From NCBI RefSeq assembly GCF_005887555.1, contig NZ_VCIA01000001.1, positions 1,860,001 to 1,924,000 on the forward strand: 64,000 nt of DNA, read 5' to 3'. The position numbers and the translations under genes were made by a program. The DNA comes from Lentibacillus cibarius (lineage in GTDB: Bacteria; Bacillota; Bacilli; Bacillales; Amphibacillaceae). Positions 1-8,733 of the stretch are shown in pieces (the stretch's first letter is position 1; every line of letters starts with the position of its first letter). The notes beneath the pieces were generated by a model, which was given only the letters and a program-made list of their open reading frames with translations, had not been told where the DNA came from and did not search any database.

Positions 1-1385
1 AAAAAGGTATCAAACCAGCTTTGGTTGCAGAACACACCATTGATGGCGTCAAAGTGAAGACGGTCTTTAGCCTTTTAAAAGCGAATCAAAAACAATATAC
101 ATTGAGCTGGGCAGCCGAAGAAACAGGTATTGAAAAACATATCATTACGGAATTAACGAAAGATTATGCGACAAAAGGTCCTGCAGTGCTAGGTTGGGGA
201 TTCGGTGGTTTGGACAAGATGTCGAATGCGGATATTGTCGGACACGCAGGAGCCATTCTAGGAACATTAACCGGTAACTTTGGACGCGTAGGCGGTTCTG
301 TAGGTGCATTAACACACCACGCTGCGGCATGGAGCGCCAAGCTAAACGACTGGAAATTCCCTAAAAAATTTCAAATTTCACCACTTGAAATGCCAACATC
401 TGATTTCCGGGAGAAGAAAAGCTCTGTTAAAGCAGTCATCAATGTTGGGAATACATTACAACAACATTTCGCGAATTTAAGTAAAACACAAGATTGGATT
501 CAAAACTTAGATTTTCTGTTAACGATTGAACCTTTCCATAACCCTAGTGTGAATTATTCTGATATTGTGCTTCCGGCAGCGACACCTTTTGAAAGTGAGT
601 ATGACATCGTTAACATGCAAATTAACCGTTCTCACGTATTGTTATCAGAAAAAGTAATTGATCCGTTATATGAAAGTAAGTCTGATTTTCAAATTGAAAA
701 AGAAATACTAACTAAGTTTGGTCTAGATAAATATCTTCCCAAGACTCCAGAGGAATTAATCGAGCATCAGCTCAACTCAAAAGACCCTGCTTTGAATGGT
801 ATTAATGTTAAAACACTTAAAAAAAATAACTTCATTATGAGATTGAATGTTCCTGATAAACCTTACCGGGGGTTAATGGATCAAAAGTATGATACACCAA
901 CTGAAAAAATTGAAGTTTATACTGAACAACTAGTTGCGTTTAATCAAGCATTACCTAATTATGAACGACCTTCTGAAGTATATAAAGGTAATCCTTTAAT
1001 GGAAAAATATCCTTTGCAATTTATTCAAGCCCGTTCGAGATATCATGTTCATTCGCAATTCACGAACGTAAAATGGCTTACGCAACTGGAAGGTGGCGGA
1101 CCGAAATTGGACATAAATCCGGCTGATGGGAAAGCAAGAGGGTTAGCAAACAATGCAAAAGTTGAGATATTTAATGATCGAGGTTCATTTAAAGCGACCT
1201 GTAAATTTACAGAGGCCATGAGACCTGGACAAGTGAGAATGCATGAAGGTTGGTGGACGGAACATATGATTGAGGGAAATTTGCAAAATGTGACGAACGA
1301 TACGTTTATTGACCGACACTACAAATTAACAAATGGCCCGGTTATTCCTTTTAACGACACATTAGTCGAAGTGAAAAAAATATAG
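1..1385 (+). CDS. Molybdopterin oxidoreductase catalytic subunit, DMSO reductase family (5'-truncated by window)
   Basis: The reading frame is open from the window edge with no start visible, so only the C-terminal ~460 residues of a normally 700-900-residue protein are present; the N-terminal Fe-S site and most of the cofactor fold lie outside. The motif YSDIVLPAATPFESEYD and the C-terminal dinucleotide-binding region (NPADGKARGLANNAKVEIFN) are typical of the DMSO reductase family, which binds bis-MGD molybdenum or tungsten and reduces or oxidises small substrates such as polysulfide, thiosulfate, tetrathionate, selenate or arsenate. The Fe-S and NrfD subunits directly downstream, with an SD overlapping this stop, make a PsrABC-type membrane complex likely. 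The substrate cannot be deduced. Confidence 0.9.
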   Translation, partial: KGIKPALVAEHTIDGVKVKTVFSLLKANQKQYTLSWAAEETGIEKHIITELTKDYATKGPAVLGWGFGGLDKMSNADIVGHAGAILGTLTGNFGRVGGSVGALTHHAAAWSAKLNDWKFPKKFQISPLEMPTSDFREKKSSVKAVINVGNTLQQHFANLSKTQDWIQNLDFLLTIEPFHNPSVNYSDIVLPAATPFESEYDIVNMQINRSHVLLSEKVIDPLYESKSDFQIEKEILTKFGLDKYLPKTPEELIEHQLNSKDPALNGINVKTLKKNNFIMRLNVPDKPYRGLMDQKYDTPTEKIEVYTEQLVAFNQALPNYERPSEVYKGNPLMEKYPLQFIQARSRYHVHSQFTNVKWLTQLEGGGPKLDINPADGKARGLANNAKVEIFNDRGSFKATCKFTEAMRPGQVRMHEGWWTEHMIEGNLQNVTNDTFIDRHYKLTNGPVIPFNDTLVEVKKI

Positions 1386-1397
1386 GAGGTGCTTTTA

Positions 1398-2033
1398 ATG
1401 TCAAAAATGGGTATGGTCATTGATTTAAACAGGTGTATAGGATGTCAAACATGTGTCATGGCATGTAAAGTGCAAAATAACGTTCCGGATGGAATGCTTT
1501 GGAATCGTGTCTTAACGATGACGGAGGATGAAGAAGTCGATGGGGTGGAAGGTACTTACCCTTATGTATCAAAACAGTATGTGCCAGTTTCATGTCAACA
1601 CTGTGAAAATGCCCCATGTGTTAAGGTTTGTCCGGTGGAAGCAACGTACAAAGATGAAAATGGTCGAGTATTAATTGACTATGATCGTTGTATCGGTTGT
1701 CGTTATTGTATGGCAGCTTGTCCTTATAATGTACGTGTATTCAGATGGGAAGAAGCTGTCCAACATCCTAACTTTAAGTTTGGAGATGGAAGAGTGCCCG
1801 AAAGAAAAGTAGGAATCGTTGAAAAATGTACGATGTGTAAAGAATTGACAGACGATGGGCAAGAACCGCGTTGTGTACAATGTTGTCCGGCAGAGGCAAG
1901 AATTTTCGGTGACTTGGATGATCCTGATAGTAAGATCAATACATTAATTCGTGATAAAAATGGGGAAGTCTTGTTGAAGGATAAAGGAACAAAACCACAA
2001 GTCTATTATTTAGGCCTGAATGGGGGAAAATAA
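1398..2033 (+). CDS. 4Fe-4S electron-transfer subunit of the molybdoenzyme (PsrB/DmsB/NrfC type)
   Basis: A 211-residue protein with four cysteine groups typical of dicluster ferredoxin subunits: CIGCQTCVMACK near the N terminus, CQHCENAPCVKVCP, CIGCRYCMAACP and CTMCKELTDDGQEPRCVQCC. Together they would bind four [4Fe-4S] clusters and wire the catalytic subunit to the membrane anchor. The ATG at 1398 is preferred over an upstream in-frame GTG (1389) because AGGAGG at 1384-1389 sits 8 nt upstream of it. That SD overlaps the stop of the catalytic gene, indicating translational coupling. The gene ends 3 nt before the NrfD-like gene. Confidence 0.93.
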   Translation: MSKMGMVIDLNRCIGCQTCVMACKVQNNVPDGMLWNRVLTMTEDEEVDGVEGTYPYVSKQYVPVSCQHCENAPCVKVCPVEATYKDENGRVLIDYDRCIGCRYCMAACPYNVRVFRWEEAVQHPNFKFGDGRVPERKVGIVEKCTMCKELTDDGQEPRCVQCCPAEARIFGDLDDPDSKINTLIRDKNGEVLLKDKGTKPQVYYLGLNGGK

Positions 2034-2036
2034 ACC

Positions 2037-3227
2037 ATGACAAAAACAGCGAAATTTAATTTTTCTATCGGTATCCTTGGTTTATTAACACTTTTAGGTA
2101 TGGGTGCGTTGGTATATCAACTGGTCAACGGACTAGGTGTTACAGGAATGAACAACGTTGTTTCCTGGGGATTATATATTACGATGTTTATGTTTTTCGT
2201 TGGGTTATCAGCTGGAGGGCTCATTGTATCGTCCTCTGCAACAGTATTTAACATTCCTGCTTTTAAAGTAGTCGCAAAGCCGGCAACCATTTTATCGACA
2301 ATATGTATTGTGTTAGCTACTGCTTTTATAGTAGTTGACTTAGGAAGTCCTTTTAGAATGTTCAACCTTATTTTACACAGTCAGTTTAAGTCGCCATTGA
2401 TGTGGGATGTTATTGTTATCTCTCTCTATTTAACAATTAATCTCGTATACTTATATTTGTTGACAAGAAAAGAACCTAATCAAAAAATTTTAAAGATCAC
2501 ATCAAGTATTGCTTTACCTGTGGCTATCCTTGTGCACTCGGTTACAGCATGGGTTTTCAGTCTGCAAATTGCACGTGCAGGATGGCATAGTGCACTGATG
2601 GCTCCTTTATTTGTTGCATCTGCACTGGATTCAGGCCTTGCACTTCTCCTGCTTGTTTTAATTGCATTAACTGCTTTAAACATCTTTCATGTTGATAAAA
2701 AGCTGATCGGAACATTAGCGGGTTTATTGGTTACTTGTGTTGCAGTCGATGCATATATGGTTTTCTCTGAAGTCTTAACAATGGCTTATCCGCAAGAAGA
2801 ATCAACGATGCTTATTTTAAATGAAATGCTTTCAGGTTCTATGGCACCATTTTTCTGGGGCGAGGTTATTCTAGGTTTTGTGATTCCTATTGCCATTTTA
2901 GTATTTCGAAAGAATCGCCAAAAAACAGGGTTAATCATCTTTTCGTCTGCAATGGTTGTCATTGGTGTATTTTGTAAACGTGTGTGGCTTGTGCTAACAT
3001 CATTCAGATTCCCAAATGTAGACGGTTCGCCAGGGGTCACGATTGGTTCTTTTTCCGGAAATGGCGTTTCCTACGATACAATGTGGACAACGATTGGTCA
3101 ATATGCTCCTACGTTCGTGGAATTGTCCGTTGTGATCGGCCTTCTCGCTTTAGGTAGCTTAGCCTTTATCTATTTATGTAAGAAATTGCTTATGCCATCT
3201 AAAAACGAAACATCTAGTGAACAATAG
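2037..3227 (+). CDS. NrfD/PsrC-family membrane anchor of the molybdoenzyme complex
   Basis: A 396-residue polytopic protein with about nine to ten hydrophobic segments, beginning with one at residues ~8-30 and a second containing SWGLYITMFMFFVGLSAGG, a glycine-rich stretch characteristic of NrfD/PsrC quinol-interacting subunits. It should exchange electrons between menaquinone and the Fe-S subunit. It starts 3 nt after the Fe-S gene, so A-B-C order is PsrABC-like. The ending TSSEQ is hydrophilic. No heme ligand pattern of the DmsC-independent cytochrome b type was recognised. Substrate and direction of electron flow remain unknown. Confidence 0.88.
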   Translation: MTKTAKFNFSIGILGLLTLLGMGALVYQLVNGLGVTGMNNVVSWGLYITMFMFFVGLSAGGLIVSSSATVFNIPAFKVVAKPATILSTICIVLATAFIVVDLGSPFRMFNLILHSQFKSPLMWDVIVISLYLTINLVYLYLLTRKEPNQKILKITSSIALPVAILVHSVTAWVFSLQIARAGWHSALMAPLFVASALDSGLALLLLVLIALTALNIFHVDKKLIGTLAGLLVTCVAVDAYMVFSEVLTMAYPQEESTMLILNEMLSGSMAPFFWGEVILGFVIPIAILVFRKNRQKTGLIIFSSAMVVIGVFCKRVWLVLTSFRFPNVDGSPGVTIGSFSGNGVSYDTMWTTIGQYAPTFVELSVVIGLLALGSLAFIYLCKKLLMPSKNETSSEQ

Positions 3228-3256
3228 AGTGGCGTAGTAGGGAACTGCGATTAATG

Positions 3257-3324
3257 GGTAGATTGGATATGATTTTTTGAAAGTGTCGAATGATTAGGAC
3301 AAGAAAATGCATGTCCAATCTACC
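3257..3324 (+). repeat. Long-arm inverted repeat between the NrfD-like and TorD-like genes
   Basis: Arms at 3257-3271 and 3310-3324 pair over 15 positions with one G-T wobble, enclosing a 38-nt loop. There is no T run after the second arm, so it is not a standard intrinsic terminator; it could be an RNA processing or stability element separating the A-B-C genes from the chaperone and ferredoxin genes, or an operator. The pairing is read directly; the function is unknown. Confidence 0.6.
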
Positions 3325-3403
3325 ATATTCATTACGAGACCTTTGACATGAACGAAGCAAATGCTCGAATAATTGCATTTCTTAGTAAGGGAGAGATAAA
3401 AAA

Positions 3404-4078
3404 ATGACACAAAGTTGGACAGAAGTTTGGTATTTTCGAGAAGCGTTATACAATTCGATTGCAACATGGTTTTTAGAAGGGGTCACGGCTGATAGAAAGG
3501 ATTTGGTAACCCAACAGTATTGGCACCAATTTCCAGTTGGCTCGGCTAATTCTCATATTCAATCTGGTCTTGAACATCTAATCGAGACTACGGGTATATT
3601 GGAAAAACAGGATGCAGATCAGGCGATTGAACAAGTGATGACGGAATATACAACATTATTTTTAGGACCTGGTATTCCTAAAGCTCCTATTGTAGAGTCT
3701 TTTTATTTAGAAGATCAATTGTTTTTCGGGCCTTCTACAGTCGCCATGAGACAGCTCCTAAGCAAGTATGGCCTTGAAAGTAAAATGAAAGATCGACATC
3801 CTGAGGATCATCTTGGTATTGAGTTACTGTTTTTATCATATCAATCACAAGCGTTTACCACGCTTGATGAAAAAGAATGTGTGAATTTGGCACAAGAACA
3901 AATAGCTTTTATTACTGATCATTTATTAACTTGGATTCCTAACCTACACAGTAAAACAGTGGAACATGGAGATGTCGGTTTTTATAGTGGAATTGTCGAA
4001 TTACTATGGGGGATTCTCCTCTGGGATACGGAATTGCTACAAGAATATAGCGATAGTCATGAGCATATAACGCGATAG
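3404..4078 (+). CDS. TorD/DmsD-like molybdoenzyme maturation chaperone
   Basis: A 224-residue mostly helical protein that fits the TorD (NarJ/DmsD) family by length and by the segment around residues 84-110 (TTLFLGPGIPKAPIVESFYL), which carries the family pattern LFxGP...P..E..Y. Such chaperones bind the signal region of the molybdoenzyme in the cytoplasm, assist cofactor insertion and hold it back from export until mature. The start at ATG 3404 follows a GGGAGA SD. Location between the NrfD anchor and a ferredoxin supports service to the enzyme at the window's left edge. Confidence 0.8.
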   Translation: MTQSWTEVWYFREALYNSIATWFLEGVTADRKDLVTQQYWHQFPVGSANSHIQSGLEHLIETTGILEKQDADQAIEQVMTEYTTLFLGPGIPKAPIVESFYLEDQLFFGPSTVAMRQLLSKYGLESKMKDRHPEDHLGIELLFLSYQSQAFTTLDEKECVNLAQEQIAFITDHLLTWIPNLHSKTVEHGDVGFYSGIVELLWGILLWDTELLQEYSDSHEHITR

Positions 4079-4116
4079 TATCATGGTATCATGTCGTTGG
4101 AAAAGGGGGTGAAACT

Positions 4117-5049
4117 ATGCTAGGCGTCAATATTTTAGGCCATTGGTTGGAAAGTTTGGATTATACTTTCGAAATTACGGAAGGCTGTACACGTTACCAA
4201 AGTCCGCGCTCTACGTGTTCAGAATGTATAAAGAGCTGTCCTGTAGAAGCAATGTCATTAGACGACGGAAAACCAGTGATTGATCCTAAGACGTGCGTCG
4301 AGTGTGGGTTATGTGTGGCAAGTTGTCCAGTTCAAGCGGTGGAGGGTTTCCTTCCTGAACGCACTGTCATCGACCAATGTTTAGTAATAGATGAAGCTTT
4401 CCCCCCGACACCAAAGGAATTGCTTGTATACCATAAAAAAGGAGTTACGACGCTTGTATCCAACGATGACTTCATTGATTCCAATTGGAGACAAGTGATT
4501 CATGATACAAATACCTTGTTGGCTGAATTAGGGGAACCTGTATTTCAATTAAGTTTTACACCCCCTGCTCCACCAAAATCGAAAAAAATATCAAGACGAG
4601 AATTATTTTTTGTGTGGGAAAAGGATTTAAAAAACGTAGGTAAAAGTATGATGCCCGCTAAGTGGCGATTTAATCACAAACAGTTAAATATGGCAAAATA
4701 TTATCCAGATTACCAATTTGTTACTATCACTCTAGATACTGAAAAATGTAGTTTATGTAAAACATGTCAGATGCTCTGTCCAAAAGGTTGCCTGGCAATA
4801 AGTGATACTCATTTTTCTATCTCAAACCAACAATGTACGAATTGTTCGCTATGTCAGGATACTTGTCCTGAAGGGGCTCTTTCTTTGACAGCTAAAATAG
4901 CGCCTCATTCCACCGAAGAACATACCTTATTTAACCATACATGTAGCGGGTGTAAGCAATCTTTCCAAAGTTTTGATGAAAATAAAGACCTTTGCTTCGT
5001 TTGTGTCAAAATGAGTGATTCACCTTTCGCTACGCAAACTATCGTTTAG
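4117..5049 (+). CDS. Multi-cluster 4Fe-4S ferredoxin-like protein associated with the molybdoenzyme
   Basis: A 310-residue protein with two pairs of 4Fe-4S motifs. The first pair, at about residues 33-68, includes CSECIKSCP and CVECGLCVASCP; the second, at about residues 210-250, includes CSLCKTCQMLCP and CTNCSLCQDTCP. A final CSGC...CFVC group near the C terminus resembles a rubredoxin-like metal site. Start ATG 4117 has a strong AAAGGGGG SD. It is the last gene of the cluster and probably an accessory cytoplasmic electron carrier or assembly factor; similar open-ended ferredoxins accompany Firmicute DMSO-reductase-type operons. The exact partner is inferred from position only. Confidence 0.8.
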   Translation: MLGVNILGHWLESLDYTFEITEGCTRYQSPRSTCSECIKSCPVEAMSLDDGKPVIDPKTCVECGLCVASCPVQAVEGFLPERTVIDQCLVIDEAFPPTPKELLVYHKKGVTTLVSNDDFIDSNWRQVIHDTNTLLAELGEPVFQLSFTPPAPPKSKKISRRELFFVWEKDLKNVGKSMMPAKWRFNHKQLNMAKYYPDYQFVTITLDTEKCSLCKTCQMLCPKGCLAISDTHFSISNQQCTNCSLCQDTCPEGALSLTAKIAPHSTEEHTLFNHTCSGCKQSFQSFDENKDLCFVCVKMSDSPFATQTIV

Positions 5050-5130
5050 TTCTTAGAAGGATATACAAGAAAGCATCAAGGGAGAATTAAAAACGATTAC
5101 TCCACATCTCATTAACACTTGAGATATCGT

Positions 5131-5168
5131 GAAGCGGGTAATGAACATATATTTTCAATACCCGCTTC
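5131..5168. terminator. Hairpin between the ferredoxin gene and rlmH (possible terminator)
   Basis: Ten-base perfect arms at 5131-5140 and 5159-5168 with an 18-nt loop lie between two genes whose 3' ends converge. Neither side has a clean T run, so termination is only suggested by position. A second small hairpin (ATCTCA/TGAGAT) lies at 5106-5125. Confidence 0.45.
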
Positions 5169-5208
5169 CGATAAAAAATTGCCACCTTACCTACAATAAT
5201 TTTTGCCT

Positions 5209-5688
5209 CTACTTGTGATACGGTTCTCCCCGCATAATCCGAAATGCTCGATACACTTGCTCCAGCAGAATCATTCGCATCATTTGGTGGGGAAATGTCA
5301 TTTTTGAAAACGACAGTGCCAGGTCACTCCGCTGCTGTACGTCTTCGCTTATACCGACCGAGCCGCCGATGACAAAGGCAATGTTGCTCTTGCCATAGGT
5401 GGCGAGCTCGTCCAATTTGGTGGCGAATGTTTCCGAAGTAAGCATCTTCCCGTTGATCTCCAGGGTGATGACGTACGTATCCTGGCTGATGTTGGATAGG
5501 ATTCGTTCGCCTTCTTTTCGTTTCACATTCTGCACTTCTGCATCACTCATGTTTTCCGGCGCCTTTTCATCGACAACTTCCACGATTTGGACCTTTGCAT
5601 ATGAACCAAGCCGCTTCAAGTATTCATCGATACCTTGTTTCAAGTATTTTTCCTTTAACTTTCCAACGGCAATGACCGCTATTTTCAT
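5209..5688 (-). CDS. rlmH: 23S rRNA pseudouridine-1915 N3-methyltransferase RlmH
   Basis: A 159-residue SPOUT-family protein of exactly the usual length, beginning [17 protein letters not shown] and ending RGEPYHK, both hallmark ends of RlmH (OrfX in staphylococci). Residues ~103-110 (FVIGGSVG) form the SAM-binding loop. It methylates N3 of pseudouridine 1915 in helix 69 of 23S rRNA on assembled 70S ribosomes. In Bacillaceae it usually sits next to htrC beyond the wal operon; here about 20.7 kb separates it from htrC. The 3' end of this gene is the SCC attachment site in staphylococci, and the molybdoenzyme cluster begins immediately beyond it. Confidence 0.97.
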   Translation of the reverse strand: MKIAVIAVGKLKEKYLKQGIDEYLKRLGSYAKVQIVEVVDEKAPENMSDAEVQNVKRKEGERILSNISQDTYVITLEINGKMLTSETFATKLDELATYGKSNIAFVIGGSVGISEDVQQRSDLALSFSKMTFPHQMMRMILLEQVYRAFRIMRGEPYHK

Positions 5689-5747
5689 CAGCTGAACATC
5701 CTTTTCGCTACATTCTTTGCTTTTAGTTTACCAAAATGAGGTCCGTG

Positions 5748-5793
5748 GGGACAGGCACCTTGGGTCATTTTTTTGGCCCAGCGTGCCTGTCCC
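5748..5793. repeat. REP-like imperfect palindrome
   Basis: Arms GGGACAGGCAC (5748-5758) and GTGCCTGTCCC (5783-5793) are perfect inverted repeats, with an inner TGGG/CCCA pair and a T-rich loop. From memory, related GGGACAGGCAC palindromes are scattered through many Bacillaceae genomes; only one copy occurs here. It lies in the gap between rlmH and the NERD gene. Confidence 0.55.
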
Positions 5794-5891
5794 TCTGGTT
5801 CTTATGGTTCTTCAATTAATTTAATATATTACTATATTAATTTGCTGACATTTAGTATGATAGACATAAATATGAAGAAAGGATGTGGGAC

Positions 5892-6790
5892 ATGCTATAC
5901 AAATCACGTACGAAACCTGTTGAACTGAAACAATTAAGCTCGTTGGATACACGAATGACTTTACCTTCAAAGGATAAACAGCATTTTATAAATTTGAGCA
6001 GGGGCTATGAAGGTGAGGTCTTGTTTGATTCATTAACCGAAAAACTTACGTGTGACTGTTTACTATTAAATGACCTACTGCTAAAAGCTAATAACTCGCT
6101 CTTTCAAATTGACTCGCTGCTTATTTCATCCAGGAAAATTCATTTGTTTGAGGTGAAAAATTTTGAAGGAGATTATAATTATGAAACAAATCGATTTGTT
6201 AAGTTGCCGCAATATGAAATTACCAATCCTTTGCACCAGTTAAGCAGAAGCGAATCATTACTGCGACAGTTACTTCTCAAAGATAACATTAATCTTCCAA
6301 TTGAAGCCTCTCTGATTTTTATCAACCCAGAATTTACGTTGTATCAGGCGCCTCTTAATAAGCCAATGATTTTTTCCAACCCAGATCAAAAACTACTTGA
6401 GCGAATTAAATTCAACGCCTTCCAATTTAAATGAAAAACATAAGCGACTAGCAGATAAATTGGTCTCCCTTCATATCGAGGAACCGCCTTATAAGCAACT
6501 GCCATCTTATACTTATGAGGACCTGCAAAAAGGAATTACTTGCTCAGCATGCAAATCCTTTTCCACTGTGATTGCGGGAAGAAGACTTGTTTGCAAGGAA
6601 TGTGCGCATGAAGAAATGGCTGCAGCAGCCGTTGTGCGGGCTGTTGAAGAATTTAAGCTACTGTTTCCGGAACATAAGATAACGACACGTCGTATTCATG
6701 AATGAAGTGCAATATCAAAAAAGGATAAGAAAAGTACTGGATGATAACTATACAAAGAGAGGGACAAACCGGTGGGCCTACTATGAGTAA
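5892..6790 (+). pseudogene. NERD-domain (nuclease-related) protein, broken by two frameshifts
   Basis: Three consecutive frames encode parts of one protein. The first (5892-6434) holds the NERD domain, with FQIDSLLISS and HLFEVKNFEGDY matching the D...EVK core of the restriction-endonuclease-like fold. The second frame (from about 6397 to 6705) continues with a zinc-ribbon-like CSAC...CKEC segment and FKLLFPEHKITTRRIHE. The third (to 6790) gives a C-terminal NRWAYYE ending. Intact NERD proteins of this type are about 300 residues, matching the three parts joined. Start ATG 5892 is preferred to 5883, which is too close to the GAAAGG SD. Two independent indels suggest decay, although sequencing error cannot be excluded. 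Confidence 0.8.
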
Positions 6791-6800
6791 AGTGATTTGA

Positions 6801-6888
6801 CCCTGAAAGCCAAAGGGCGTGTTAAGGCGGCTGGAGGACGATTAATCTTGCAGATGCTTCTTATTGAGCTTTTTGGCTGCTTTCAGGG
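6801..6888. repeat. Inverted repeat flanking the 52-bp array
   Basis: CCCTGAAAGC (6801-6810) and its exact complement GCTTTCAGGG (6879-6888) bracket the DNA between the NERD pseudogene and the tandem array; the inner bases extend the pairing imperfectly. The right arm lies inside a degenerate first copy of the 52-bp unit (6847-6898). It may mark an edge of the array. Confidence 0.6.
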
Positions 6889-6898
6889 CGCACTTTTA

Positions 6899-7740
6899 GT
6901 CTAGAGACAGCTTCTCGAAACCTTTTCCACTGCTTTCGAACACCTTTTTAGTCTCGAGACGGCTTATCGAAACCTTTTCGACCGCTTTCATACACCCTTT
7001 TGGTCTCGAGACGGCCTATCGAAACCTTTTCGACTGCTTTCATACACCCTTTTGGTCTCGAGACGGCTTATCGAAACCCTTTCGACCGCTTTCGAACACC
7101 CTTTTGGTCTCGAGACGGCTTATCGAAACCTTTTCGGCCGCTTTCATACACCCTTTTGGTCTCGAGACGGCTTATCGAAACCTTTTCGACCGCTTTCGAA
7201 CACCCTTTTGGTCTTGAGACAGCCTCTCGAAACCTTTTCGACTGCTTTCATACACCCTTTTGGCTTGAGACAGCCTCTCGAAACCTTTTCGACTGCTTTT
7301 GAACACCTTTTTGGTCTCGAGACGGCTTATCGAAACCTTTTCGACTGCTTTCGAACACCCTTTTGGTCTCGAGACGGCTTATCGAAACCTTTTTGGCTGC
7401 TTTCGAACACCTTTTTGGTCTCGAGACAGCTTATCGAAACCTTTTCGACCGCTTTCGAACACCTTTTTGGTCTCGAGACAGCCTATCGAGACCTTTTCGA
7501 CCGCTTTCGAACACCCTTTTAGTCTCGAGACGGCTTATCGAAACCTTTTCGGTCGCTTTCATACACCTTTTTGGTCTCGAGACGGCTTATCGAAACCCTT
7601 TCGACCGCTTTCGAACACCTTTTTGGTCTCGAGACGGCTTATCGAAACCTTTTCGACCGCTTTCGAACACCCTTTTGGTCTTGAGACAGCCTCTCGAAAC
7701 CTTTTCGCCGAATTCCAAAGCCACTTTTTAGTCTCGAGAA
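6899..7740. repeat. Tandem array of sixteen 52-bp units
   Basis: GTCTCGAGAC-type palindromes begin at 6899, 6951, 7003, 7055, 7107, 7159, 7211, 7263, 7314, 7366, 7418, 7470, 7522, 7574, 7626 and 7678, a strict 52-bp period with one 51- and one 53-bp unit. Each unit also carries TCGAAA...TTTCGA inverted repeats. Two sub-types alternate irregularly: most units read CTCGAGACGGCTTATCG, while those at 7211, 7263 and 7678 read CTTGAGACAGCCTCTCG. The edges decay (6847-6898 and after 7700). Because 52 is not a multiple of 3, long open frames appear in several registers; they are by-products, not genes. No unit-free spacers exist, so it is not CRISPR. Confidence 0.95.
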
Positions 7741-7796
7741 TCTCTATGCCTCATACAAAAATGACGACGCCTCCACAAGTATCGCCATAGCATCGA

Positions 7797-8537
7797 TTAT
7801 TTATGTCTGTCGTTTCCTGACTTTCGTTGGTCCATCAACAACGTTAAAGGTTCGTCGGACTTCCTCATCCATTTATACACGTATGACGCGGTTACGTTGC
7901 AGCTGTCCTCAATTTTTTCTGCCAGATGGTTGCTGCGTTCATACAGGATTGACCGGAATTCACTAATTTGCCGGTGAATTTTTTCCATCAGGGCCTCCTG
8001 ATTTTCTAGGCGGTCAAGTACGTTATCCTGCGTCTGATCCTGTTCCGATAGCTTAGCGGACAGTTGTTCATTCTGTTCGGCAAGTTTTTCCAGTTGCTCG
8101 TTCATGCCGCTGTTAGTGGATTCATATGCTGCCAAACGTGCTGCAATTTCCCGATTTGATTGGCTGAGTGCGTCGATCCGGGTGGCGGTTTCCTGCTTGC
8201 GGGCGTCATCGTGTTCTAATATAGCCGCCAACTTGTTACTATTTTCCTCAATTGTTTGCAGCCATTCCAATGTCTGGTGCTCAAATGTCTCTTGCGCTTG
8301 TTTCCGTTGATTCAGCATGTGCAGCTGACGATTGATTTCCTGCCATTTGCCTGAAGTGGCGCGGTTCTGCTCATTGTTCATCCTTTTCAATTCCTGAAAC
8401 GCTTCAGACAACTGCTTATTCACTGCCTTTTGTTCCTGAATCATTTCGGAAAAGGTATCCTTATGGAAATAACCCTGATTCGGTTCAGGGATTGCCGTGT
8501 CATTTTTATAAACGGATGGATGTTCATTTCGGTTCAT
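7797..8537 (-). CDS. Coiled-coil protein of unknown function
   Basis: Not recognised. About 246 residues, almost entirely heptad-like from residue ~30 to ~215 (many L/I at spaced positions among E, Q, K and N), with no membrane segment or signal peptide, ending in a basic tail (MDQRKSGNDRHK). Composition suggests a long parallel coiled coil, perhaps a scaffolding or spore-associated protein; the sporulation genes spoVR, yhbH and prkA follow on the same strand. The start is uncertain: ATG 8537 is used, but GTG 8558 and an intervening TTG are in frame and the SD is weak for all. It ends 56 bases from the 52-bp array. Confidence 0.7.
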   Translation of the reverse strand: MNRNEHPSVYKNDTAIPEPNQGYFHKDTFSEMIQEQKAVNKQLSEAFQELKRMNNEQNRATSGKWQEINRQLHMLNQRKQAQETFEHQTLEWLQTIEENSNKLAAILEHDDARKQETATRIDALSQSNREIAARLAAYESTNSGMNEQLEKLAEQNEQLSAKLSEQDQTQDNVLDRLENQEALMEKIHRQISEFRSILYERSNHLAEKIEDSCNVTASYVYKWMRKSDEPLTLLMDQRKSGNDRHK

Positions 8538-8733
8538 ATATAATCCCAAGCTGATCACATCCCTTATTGCGTTTTGCTATCAGCGTATGCAAGAAGGGAG
8601 GCATTCGGGACAAATGGCCAGTGAACGCTAAACCAAGCAATCATACCTGCAATTATGTATAAGGAAGCAGACGTCATGCCTACTTCCATTAATCAACATT
8701 TACTTTTCATATCCTGTATATGACCCTGCCTAT

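Noticed and set aside
3228..3403. Molybdenum-cofactor riboswitch
   Set aside because: Only a simple inverted repeat is present; the multi-stem Moco aptamer pattern was not seen.
1..5208. Direct repeat of the rlmH 3' end marking an SCC-like left junction
   Set aside because: No second copy of the CTACTTGTGATA end was found within the window; it could lie further left.
5399..5695. Plus-strand open frame opposite rlmH
   Set aside because: Shadow of rlmH; no homology-like features or SD.
6899..7740. CRISPR array
   Set aside because: Units are contiguous 52-bp copies with no unique spacers and no cas genes nearby.
7000..7790. Several 100-160-codon open frames encoding repeated RDGLSKPF-like peptides
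   Set aside because: They arise because a 52-bp repeat cycles through all three frames; no ribosome-binding sites and overlapping registers.
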